A stretch of DNA of 23,645 nucleotides from Maricaulis sp. (lineage in GTDB: Bacteria; Pseudomonadota; Alphaproteobacteria; Caulobacterales; Maricaulaceae): the NCBI GenBank assembly GCA_002694345.1, contig NZLV01000249.1:1-23645 (forward strand), given 5' to 3'. Numbering within the stretch: position 1 is the stretch's first letter; every line of letters starts with the position of its first letter. This document shows positions 1-5,941 of this stretch, piece after piece. Both the position numbers and the translations under genes were made by a program. A model generated the notes under the pieces. That model worked only from the letters and a program-made list of their open reading frames with translations. It did not search any database and had not been told where the DNA came from.

Positions 1-1
1 C

Positions 2-274
2 ATGGCTGAAGGTGCCCCGGTGGACATCTCGTTCGAGTTCTCGCGCTTCAATGCCGGTGATGACGGCGCACCGTGGGAGCGTCAGGACCAGTGGGTGTTC
101 GGCCTCAACCGGATGGTCGCCCCGTCCGTCAGCCTGTTCGGCGAATTCATCCATACCGATGGCTGGGTGCCGCTCAACTTCCTGTCTGGTGGCAACCAAC
201 CCAATGGCGCCACCTGGTCGGAGCGCGACGCCACCACCGACATCATTGCCGTGGGTGTGCAGGCCGCCTTCTAG
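2..274 (+). CDS. Outer-membrane beta-barrel protein, C-terminal fragment (5' end outside window)
   Basis: This frame is open from the window edge, so the true start lies upstream; the in-frame ATG at 2 is probably internal. The visible 90 residues have alternating polar/hydrophobic, aromatic-rich stretches (QWVFGLNRMV, VSLFGEFIHTDGW) and end in VGVQAAF. A terminal Phe preceded by alternating hydrophobic residues is the usual signal by which Bam-assembled outer-membrane barrels are recognised. The segment is probably the last three or four strands of a porin or similar barrel; its substrate cannot be told. A strong terminator lies 24 bp after the TAG stop. Confidence 0.6.
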   Translation: MAEGAPVDISFEFSRFNAGDDGAPWERQDQWVFGLNRMVAPSVSLFGEFIHTDGWVPLNFLSGGNQPNGATWSERDATTDIIAVGVQAAF

Positions 275-298
275 GCCCGGGCAAACAGGCCAGAGATC

Positions 299-327
299 GG
301 GGCGCACCATCTGGTGCGCCCCTTTTT
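299..327 (+). terminator. Rho-independent terminator after the barrel gene
   Basis: A perfect 10-bp GC-rich stem (299-308 with 313-322) closes an ATCT tetraloop and is followed at once by five T (323-327). It ends transcription of the barrel gene and separates it from the DUF3667 gene. Confidence 0.93.
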
Positions 328-372
328 CGTTCAGGCCGCTATAGTCGCACCGAGTCATCTTGGGGAATGGAC

Positions 373-1416
373 ATGGGGACGCAGACGGACACGCCATCTT
401 GCGCTGATTGCGGGCATGCCCTGACTGGCCCTTATTGTTCCCAGTGCGGCCAGTCCGCAGTCGATATTCGCCGCCCCGTCCGGACCCTGGTCACCGACTT
501 CATTGGCGATACTTTCGTCTGGGACGGGTGCCTGTGGCGCACGCTCAAAACGCTGTTTCTCAATCCGGGACTGCTGGCGCGGCGCTATGCCGATGGGCAA
601 CGCGCCCGCTGGACGCCACCGATCCGGCTCTATCTCCTGATCAGCCTGGCCTTCTTTGCTGCCATGAATCTGGGCGGCATGCGGGTGGTGGCCACCCAGA
701 TCTCACCGGCCGACACATCCGTGCGGGCCCAGGATGAAGCCGAGCTGGCCGAGCGCCGGGACGTTCTGGACCGGTTCCGCCCGCGTCTGGCCGAATTCGA
801 TCCCCCGCTCACCCTGTGCGGTGTCGAACCGGGGCCGGACGAGATCACACCGGATGGCGATTTGCGCCTGTCCCAGGATACCGGCATCGTCTTCCCCCTG
901 TTCCAGGGCGGGGCTCCGCCCGAGCCGCGCCTGATCACCGCCGAAGACCGGGTCTGCCTTGCCGCGCTGATGCAGAGAAACGGCGTCCCCTACGTCTTTG
1001 CTCAATTGGAAGCGGCTGCCCTGGCCGATCCCGCCGGCTTCGAGGCCCGGGCATCCGCTGCCGCCGGTCAGGCTCTGATCCTGATGGTCGCCCTGTTTGC
1101 GTTGATCAATCTCCTGCTCCATCCGCGCACTCGCATCATCGAGCATGTGATCCACAGCCTCTATTTCCATGCCGCCTTCCTGCCGGTCGTCGCCCTGGCG
1201 CTTGTTGTCGGCCAGACCGTGACAGGGGTGACAGCCGCCATCCTGATGGCCGCCGCGACAGCCATGCTTGTGATGATCCAGGTCTGGCGGGCCGACCGCG
1301 CCTTTTACCGGTCCAGCTGGTACGGCGCAGCCTTGCGCCTGCCGCTTGTTCTGGTCGGCTATATTCTCGCCCTGGGCATTGCGGCGCTGGAACTCATTCT
1401 CCTGCCCGTACTTTAG
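373..1416 (+). CDS. DUF3667 family membrane protein with N-terminal zinc ribbon
   Basis: A 347-residue protein. The N-terminus carries two CxxC knuckles (C10-ADC13 and C22-SQC25), a zinc-ribbon pattern. It is followed by a conserved stretch (FIGDTFVWDGCLWRTLKTLF, then PGLLARRYADGQRARWTPP) typical of DUF3667 proteins. A first membrane segment follows (about residues 78-95), then a roughly 130-residue, partly acidic region probably outside the membrane, and three or four more membrane segments at the C-terminus. The role of the family is unknown. I chose ATG 373 because GGGGA at 362-366 sits 6 nt upstream; ATG 367 is in frame but has no room for a ribosome site. The gene stands alone between a terminator and the tmRNA gene. 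Confidence 0.75.
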   Translation: MGTQTDTPSCADCGHALTGPYCSQCGQSAVDIRRPVRTLVTDFIGDTFVWDGCLWRTLKTLFLNPGLLARRYADGQRARWTPPIRLYLLISLAFFAAMNLGGMRVVATQISPADTSVRAQDEAELAERRDVLDRFRPRLAEFDPPLTLCGVEPGPDEITPDGDLRLSQDTGIVFPLFQGGAPPEPRLITAEDRVCLAALMQRNGVPYVFAQLEAAALADPAGFEARASAAAGQALILMVALFALINLLLHPRTRIIEHVIHSLYFHAAFLPVVALALVVGQTVTGVTAAILMAAATAMLVMIQVWRADRAFYRSSWYGAALRLPLVLVGYILALGIAALELILLPVL

Positions 1417-1519
1417 GGCTTCGGCCCATGCGACAGGCAATTGCGCCGTGTCTACGCGCCGGTCCGGCGGCAGCCCATCCTGCCACCACCCCTTCATATC
1501 CCCGGGTCTATCCCCTATA

Positions 1520-1860
1520 TCTGGAGGTGCCGGTTCGCCGGCTATGGCGATAAACGCGCTCGTAATAACCGGACTGGACCCGGGGGCAGTACCCGGCGGC
1601 TCCACCATAACCGCTCTGCGTTGGCAGACATGCTTGGGGCCGAAACAGGATTGACAGACGGGTAAAGGGGATGGCTTTCGCTCGGGTGAGGCCCGTTACA
1701 GGCTCGCTTATGAAAGTTGCCAACGACAACTTTGCTGAAGAGGTCGCTCTCGCTGCGTAATGCAGCGCGGGTAATCTCGCCTTAAAGTCCTGATTCCTTT
1801 AGCCGAACCAGGCGGGGTCCGGAGGCACCTGGCAACAGAAGCCTCCACTTCTCCCCTCGC
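1520..1860 (+). ncRNA. ssrA: Circularly permuted two-piece tmRNA (alpha-type)
   Basis: tmRNA rescues stalled ribosomes and tags the unfinished protein for proteolysis. In alphaproteobacteria the gene is permuted, with the acceptor piece first and the coding piece second. Here the acceptor piece ends in CCA at 1605-1607, preceded by a T-arm-like hairpin (CCGGG, 7-nt loop GGCAGTA, CCCGG at about 1579-1595). The coding piece starts at 1636 with GGGGCCG, which pairs over 7 bp with CGGCTCC at 1597-1603. Its third pair is G-U, the alanine identity pair. About 28 nt (1608-1635) between the pieces would be removed. The tag frame is at 1719-1760. Beyond it, 1808-1812 (CCAGG) can pair with 1828-1832 (CCTGG) inside a GGAGGC/GCCTCC stem (1821-1826 and 1841-1846), a pseudoknot. 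A UUCG-capped hairpin (1529-1542) begins the acceptor piece. CTATAT at 1515-1520 may be the -10 box. The outer ends are approximate. Confidence 0.95.
1719..1760 (+). other. tmRNA proteolysis-tag reading frame (ANDNFAEEVALAA, stop TAA)
   Basis: Thirteen codons starting with GCC and ending in TAA encode ANDNFAEEVALAA; with the alanine carried by the tmRNA itself, the added tag would be AANDNFAEEVALAA. From memory, the Caulobacter crescentus tag is AANDNFAEEFAVAA, so this one differs at two positions (F to V, V to L). The last four residues, ALAA, match the ClpX-recognised end of the E. coli tag. The N-terminal part is the region an SspB adaptor would bind. Confidence 0.93.
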
Positions 1861-1969
1861 GTTGAAGCACTCGACTTGTTCGCACATGCAACACAATCTC
1901 CTACACTTCAGGGTTGACCCGTCCTGGTAACAGGCTACTGGTTTGCACCTCAAACCTTTGGGGGAATAC

Positions 1970-2296
1970 ATGAAGTTGAAGTTTGCGTTGTGCGCGGTCT
2001 CCACCGCGCTGTTTGCGGTTGGCTGCACGTCCACGCCGAAAGTTGATGTTCGCCAGCCGGGCGACCGGAACATGAGCTGTGCAGAGCTTGAAGCCGAAAT
2101 GCACGCCCTGGACGACATCCAGGAAGAAGCCGAACACAATCAAGGCGTCAACACCGCCAATGTCGCGGCCGTCGTCCTGTTCTGGCCTGCCGCTGTCGGC
2201 AACTACATGGAAGCCGATCGCGCCATGGACCTGGCGGCCGAGCGCCATGAACACCTCATGGACATCTACACTGAAAAGCAGTGTGACGCTGGCTAA
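1970..2296 (+). CDS. Small outer-envelope lipoprotein, hypothetical
   Basis: A 108-residue protein with a lipoprotein signal: charged MKLK, a hydrophobic core, and the lipobox AVGC with Cys at about residue 19, followed by TSTPK. The mature part is short, acidic and mostly helical. It has a Cys near the start (MSCAELEAEM) and another near the end (KQCDAG), which could form a disulfide, and a hydrophobic patch with FWPAAVGNYM in the middle. I do not recognise a named family. ATG 1970 follows a GGGGGAA ribosome site at 1960-1966. TTGACC at 1914-1919 is a possible -35 box, but the -10 is poor. A strong terminator follows, so the gene is transcribed on its own. Confidence 0.75.
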   Translation: MKLKFALCAVSTALFAVGCTSTPKVDVRQPGDRNMSCAELEAEMHALDDIQEEAEHNQGVNTANVAAVVLFWPAAVGNYMEADRAMDLAAERHEHLMDIYTEKQCDAG

Positions 2297-2322
2297 GCGT
2301 TTGCCATAAATACCTTTACTTA

Positions 2323-2356
2323 AAGGGGCGGTGCTGTTGCGGCACCGCCCTTTTTT
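2323..2356 (+). terminator. Rho-independent terminator after the lipoprotein gene
   Basis: A 9-bp perfect stem (2326-2334 with 2342-2350) with a 7-nt loop is followed by six T (2351-2356). Flanking A residues at 2322-2324 can extend pairing into the T run. Confidence 0.93.
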
Positions 2357-2474
2357 GCTGACGGCACAGCCACATTCAGGCGAGCCCGACGCGGCATTCC
2401 CTGCGCTCCGGTTAACGCACGTTCAGCATAAATTACAAATCTGTGACGTCTGGAGTTGCGGCGGAAAACCGGCC

Positions 2475-2480
2475 TATAAT
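2475..2480 (+). promoter_or_regulatory. Candidate promoter -10 box (TATAAT)
   Basis: A perfect TATAAT lies 48 bp before the ATG at 2529 in an AT-richer intergenic stretch. No good -35 is found at 16-18 bp upstream (about 2452-2457 reads GGAGTT), so activation by another factor is possible. The predicted transcript would have a leader of roughly 40 nt. Confidence 0.4.
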
Positions 2481-2528
2481 ATTCTACTAGTGGGTCGCAC
2501 GAGCGCCCATGCGCGCTCAGGGTGCACG

Positions 2529-3068
2529 ATGCCGGTTTCCAATCACTATGCCAGCTGGATCAGCGAAGAAATGGTCGCCATGACCCTTCGCCCGGACATG
2601 ACCTGGCTCGAGCAGATTTCTGCTGTCGAGGCCCTCTCAGAGTGCAACCTGGCCGGTCGCCCGATCAATTATCTCATCGAGCTCACCGGGAAGATCTGCT
2701 TTTGCGGCGGTCCTCAAGAGGAAAATCTGGCGGAGATATTTCTCCAGTTCATTCCGGCCCGCACATCGATCGCCCTGCTCCGGCCCGCCGGTCAGCCCCC
2801 TGGCGATTGTGAGGCCGAGTTCCATGTCCGTCTCAGCGCCGCCGGCTACAGGATCGGTAATTTTTCGACGCGCCACGCCGCTCTGGCCTGGCTGGACCAC
2901 TATCCGACCCAGTGCGCACGGAAGGGCCTGCAATGCGGTCCGGACTGCCCGGAGGCCTATTCCGACACCTGCCCGGCCATTGCCAGCCGGCAGCCCGCCG
3001 TCAGTCCACGTTTGGATGTCGGCCCGTCTGCGCACCCGAACCGCCCCGGGAAGTCCAACGCGGTCTGA
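2529..3068 (+). CDS. Hypothetical protein with Cys/Pro-rich C-terminal tail
   Basis: A 179-residue protein with no family that I recognise with confidence. The first 125 or so residues look like a small alpha/beta domain: a predicted strand region with INYLIEL, then helices, then NFSTRHAALAWLDHYP. The phrase 'A.aWLd' near the end of such a domain is reminiscent of SpoIIAA/STAS-like folds, but that is only an impression. The remaining 50 residues are low-complexity and rich in Pro, Ser and Cys (CARKGLQCGPDCPEAY). ATG 2529 has a weak AGGG (2519-2522) at 6 nt spacing; the frame stays open upstream to about 2331, but that part overlaps the terminator and the TATAAT. Confidence 0.6.
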   Translation: MPVSNHYASWISEEMVAMTLRPDMTWLEQISAVEALSECNLAGRPINYLIELTGKICFCGGPQEENLAEIFLQFIPARTSIALLRPAGQPPGDCEAEFHVRLSAAGYRIGNFSTRHAALAWLDHYPTQCARKGLQCGPDCPEAYSDTCPAIASRQPAVSPRLDVGPSAHPNRPGKSNAV

Positions 3069-3083
3069 TCGCAACGCGCTCAA

Positions 3084-3099
3084 TTAATTGGGGATTTAC
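3084..3099 (+). promoter_or_regulatory. CtrA-like motif TTAA-N7-TTTAC upstream of sspB
   Basis: The Caulobacter CtrA consensus is TTAA-N7-TTAAC; this site differs at one base. It lies 55 bp upstream of the candidate -35 of sspB. Single-mismatch sites arise by chance in AT-richer gaps, so this is only a candidate. Confidence 0.2.
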
Positions 3100-3138
3100 G
3101 CCAATCTCATCCATGTGCAGTCAAACCGCCGATATGCG

Positions 3139-3166
3139 TTGACCTTGCCTAGGCATGGGGTACCCT
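3139..3166 (+). promoter_or_regulatory. Candidate sigma70-type promoter of the sspB operon
   Basis: TTGACC (3139-3144) and TACCCT (3161-3166) are separated by 16 bp, with the sspB ATG 31 bp beyond the -10. The -35 is near consensus and the -10 is weak, as is common in alphaproteobacteria. Confidence 0.4.
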
Positions 3167-3197
3167 TTTTTGGACGGGATATTCGGGGGAATATGAC

Positions 3198-3698
3198 ATG
3201 GCCAAGGACCTGATGCGCTACGACCTTATGGCGCAAGATGCCCTTCGCGGGGTGGTCCGCCAGGCGCTGCGCAAGGCCGGCGGGCCGGAAGGGCTGCCGG
3301 GCCAGCATCATTTCTACATCACCTTCCGGACGACGGCCCCGGGCGTGGATATCGATCCTACCCTGTTGGACAAGTATCCGGAGGAAATGACGATCGTTCT
3401 GGAACACCAGTTCTGGGACCTGAACGTCACGGAAACCGGCTTTGAGGTAACGCTGAAATTCTCCGGCGTGCCCAAATATCTCAAAATGCCCTATTCGGCG
3501 ATTTCCCGCTTCCACGATCCGTCTGTCGGTTTCCACCTACAGTTCGAACAGGATGGCGAGGCCGACGAAGCCGAGCTCGAAACGGCCGGCGAACCCAAGG
3601 CCGCGGCTGGCGGAAAGACCGCATCGGGCAAGTCCGAGACGCCGGCCTCCGGCGATGGCGCCCAGGTCGTTTCCCTCGACAGCTTCCGCAAGAAGTGA
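3198..3698 (+). CDS. sspB: SspB, adaptor delivering ssrA-tagged proteins to ClpXP
   Basis: A 166-residue alpha-type SspB. The folded tag-binding domain spans about residues 1-117 (LMRYDLMAQDALRGVVRQAL, HHFYITFRT, QFWDLNV, FSGVPKYLKMPYSAISRFHDP). A linker rich in Ala, Glu, Gly and Ser (about 118-153) follows. The end, QVVSLDSFRKK, corresponds to the C-terminal ClpX-binding tail of SspB proteins. In this family the adaptor dimer holds the tmRNA tag and tethers the substrate to ClpX. The presumed tag gene ssrA is only about 1.4 kb upstream on the same strand. ATG 3198 has GGGGA at 3186-3190, 7 nt away. The stop overlaps the start of the next gene (GTGA), so the two are probably translated together. 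Confidence 0.9.
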   Translation: MAKDLMRYDLMAQDALRGVVRQALRKAGGPEGLPGQHHFYITFRTTAPGVDIDPTLLDKYPEEMTIVLEHQFWDLNVTETGFEVTLKFSGVPKYLKMPYSAISRFHDPSVGFHLQFEQDGEADEAELETAGEPKAAAGGKTASGKSETPASGDGAQVVSLDSFRKK

Positions 3699-4189
3699 CG
3701 AAAAAACCGTCATTGGTGGCCCCGGATCTGGCGGACGGACCTCCGCCGGAACCCATGTCCGCAGACCAGATCCGCGCTCATCTGAGCCAGCGGGCCTCGC
3801 ACCCTCACTGTTCCCGCTTGCTCGGCTTCAAACTGGTCGATTTCTCCATTGAAGACCGCTGGCTGGAGGCGGAGTTTCATCCGACACAGCAATTGGCCAA
3901 TCTCCGCGGCAGTGTGCAGGGCGGGATCGTGACCGCCATGCTGGATGAGGTGATGTCCCTCTCTGTCCTGGTGGCTGAGCGTTTCACCTGCGGCGTGCCG
4001 ACGCTGGAAATCAAGACAAGCTTCTACAATCCGCTGCCGGTCGAGCCCTGCCGGGCCCGGGGACAGGCCATGCGGGTCGGAGGCCGGGTGGCCTTCATGG
4101 ACGGAACGATCTGGACGCCCTCCGGCGATATCGCCGCCCGTGCCAGCTCCACCTGCCAGGTCCGCCGGGTAAAGCCGGCCAGCCGCTGA
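3695..4189 (+). CDS. PaaI-family hot-dog thioesterase
   Basis: A 164-residue protein with a hot-dog thioesterase domain from about residue 27 to 157. The core motif VQGGIVTAMLDEVM (about 74-87) contains the GG and the acidic residue (D84) expected in the active site of PaaI/YigI-type thioesterases. Strands TLEIKTSFYNPLPV and RVAFMDGTIWTPSGDIAARAS follow. These enzymes hydrolyse acyl- or aryl-CoA thioesters; the substrate here is unknown. GTG 3695 overlaps the sspB stop by 4 bp. ATG 3755 is an alternative start that loses 20 unconserved residues. The stop overlaps the next gene's ATG (TGATG), so it sits in one operon with sspB and the transporter. Confidence 0.83.
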   Translation: MTKKPSLVAPDLADGPPPEPMSADQIRAHLSQRASHPHCSRLLGFKLVDFSIEDRWLEAEFHPTQQLANLRGSVQGGIVTAMLDEVMSLSVLVAERFTCGVPTLEIKTSFYNPLPVEPCRARGQAMRVGGRVAFMDGTIWTPSGDIAARASSTCQVRRVKPASR

Positions 4190-5406
4190 TGCCCGACACA
4201 CAGCGCCTGCCCGGCAAGGCGCGTGCTCTTACTTTTATTGCACTCGCCCAGGTCGCGGCCTTGTCCGTCTGGTTTTCCGCGGCCGCCGCGCTACCGGATC
4301 TGATCGCCTCGGGCCAGCTGACGCCCTTCCGCCAGGCGGCCCTGACCAGCGCCGTGCAAATCGGCTTCGTGATCGGCGCGCTGGCCAGCACATTTCTGGG
4401 CCTGGCCGACCGGATCGAGCCACGCCGCCTCTTTGCCCTGGGGGCCCTGATCGCAGCAGTGGCCAATCTGACAGCATTGGCCACGCCTGCGGGCAGTGAT
4501 GCCATGATCCTGACACGGCTCGTCGCCGGGGCTTCCCTCGCCCTTGTCTACCCGGTGGGCATGAAACTCGCAGCCAGCTGGGCGCACGGGGATGCCGGTC
4601 TGCTCGTCGGCCTCTTGGTCGGTGCGCTCACGCTGGGATCCGCACTCCCCTTTGCCTTTGCCGCTGCCGACTGGGGCGTATCCTGGACCTGGCCCTTCCT
4701 GGCTTCGGCGGTCGCCGCTTGCCTCGCAGCCGGCCTGATCAGCCTGGCCCGGGGCGGCCCGGGCCTGCGTCCGGCGCCGCGCTTCAACCCGGCCGCCGCC
4801 AGTCTGGCCTTTCGCGACCCGGCGCTGCGTCTGGCCAATCTGGGCTATCTGGGTCACATGTGGGAATTGTACGCGATGTGGGCCTGGATCGGCCCCTTCG
4901 CCCACGCCTATTGGCGCCTGCATGATGGATCATCCGGTCTGGCTGACTTCACAGCGTTCGCAGTGGTGGCCATCGGTGCCCTGGCCTGCCTGATCGCCGG
5001 GCGAGCCGCAGACCGGTTCGGGCGCACACTGGTGACCAGCCTCGCCATGGCCGTGTCCGGTGGCTGCGCCCTGCTTGCCGGCCTGCTCTTCCACGCGCCG
5101 CCCTGGATCATGATCCCGGTCCTGTTGGTCTGGGGCATGGCGATCATTGCCGACAGTGCGCAATTCTCCGCGGCGATCACCGAACTCAGCCCGCCGGAAT
5201 GGACCGGCACGCTGCTGACCCTGCAGACCGCCATGGGCTTCGCCCTGACGGCCGTCATCGTACAACTATTGCCCGTCTGGATCGGGTGGGTCGGGTGGGA
5301 ATGGGGCTTCGCGCCCCTCGCCATCGGCCCGATCCTCGGTGTCTGGGCCATGATGCGCCTGCGCGCCCGGCCCGAAGCCGGCAAGCTGGCCGGGGGACGG
5401 CGCTAG
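4189..5406 (+). CDS. MFS transporter
   Basis: A 405-residue integral membrane protein with about 12 predicted helices in two halves, the size and layout of a major facilitator. The loop after the second helix contains GLADRIEPRRLFALGALI, and the matching loop in the second half contains AGRAADRFGRTLVTSLAMA, both versions of the MFS motif between helices 2 and 3 and between 8 and 9. It is likely a proton-coupled carrier or exporter; the substrate is not evident. The start ATG overlaps the TGA of the thioesterase gene. The TAG stop lies in the palindrome CTAG that is also the stop of the opposing YcgN-type gene. Confidence 0.85.
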   Translation: MPDTQRLPGKARALTFIALAQVAALSVWFSAAAALPDLIASGQLTPFRQAALTSAVQIGFVIGALASTFLGLADRIEPRRLFALGALIAAVANLTALATPAGSDAMILTRLVAGASLALVYPVGMKLAASWAHGDAGLLVGLLVGALTLGSALPFAFAAADWGVSWTWPFLASAVAACLAAGLISLARGGPGLRPAPRFNPAAASLAFRDPALRLANLGYLGHMWELYAMWAWIGPFAHAYWRLHDGSSGLADFTAFAVVAIGALACLIAGRAADRFGRTLVTSLAMAVSGGCALLAGLLFHAPPWIMIPVLLVWGMAIIADSAQFSAAITELSPPEWTGTLLTLQTAMGFALTAVIVQLLPVWIGWVGWEWGFAPLAIGPILGVWAMMRLRARPEAGKLAGGRR

Positions 5407-5858
5407 CTGTCCTCGTCCTCGCCCGGCCATTCGACGATATGGTCTTCCCAGTCGACGTCCTGGAATTCGGTCTCCGGCTTCACCATGCCGCGCACACTCA
5501 TCCCGGCCTTGTGCGTGCTGTCCGGATCACCGGTCACCAGCGGGTGCCAGTCGTACAAATCCTTGCCCTCCGCAATCAGACGGTAGGCACACGTCTTCGG
5601 AATCCAGGGCAGGGTCAGCACAGTGTCGGGCTTCAGAACAACGCAATCGGGCACCTGTTTCTTGCGCTGGAAATAGTCCTGGCAGCCGCCCTTCTCGCAA
5701 TCATAGAGCTTGCAGGCGATGTCCGTGTTCAACAGCAGCCCCGTGTCCTCATCCTCCAGCTTGATCAGGCAGCACTTTCCGCAGTGATCGCAAAGGGATT
5801 CCCATTCGCGCGTTGTCATCTGCGCCAAAGATTTCATCTTCCAGAAAGGCTGCGACAT
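5403..5858 (-). CDS. YcgN-family cysteine-cluster protein (UPF0260)
   Basis: A 151-residue protein, the usual length for YcgN. The start carries the CxxCxxCC cluster (C23, C26, C29, C30 in LCDHCGKCC), and further Cys lie at 49, 54, 59, 72 and 90 (ACKLYDCEKGGCQDY, PDCVVL, PKTCAYR). This is the pattern of the zinc/iron chelating YkgJ-YcgN group. The function is unknown; metal binding is inferred. The start at 5858 has GAGGA four bases upstream. Its stop shares the bases CTAG (5403-5406) with the MFS gene stop, so the two genes end tail to tail with a 4-bp overlap. Confidence 0.88.
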   Translation of the reverse strand: MSQPFWKMKSLAQMTTREWESLCDHCGKCCLIKLEDEDTGLLLNTDIACKLYDCEKGGCQDYFQRKKQVPDCVVLKPDTVLTLPWIPKTCAYRLIAEGKDLYDWHPLVTGDPDSTHKAGMSVRGMVKPETEFQDVDWEDHIVEWPGEDEDS

Positions 5859-5941
5859 GATCCTCGCCTGATTTCCGCCGTTATTGAGAGGCTTTAGACT
5901 GGGTCTCTCTATCCGGTCCAGCCATCGGGGGTGGCTATACC

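Noticed and set aside
73..372. A 98-residue N-terminal extension of the DUF3667 protein
   Set aside because: It would run through the barrel gene in another frame and through a strong terminator; the zinc ribbon and ribosome site support the start at 373.
2456..2480. TTGCGG and TATAAT as a full sigma70 promoter
   Set aside because: The two boxes are only 13 bp apart, too short; only the -10 is kept as a candidate.
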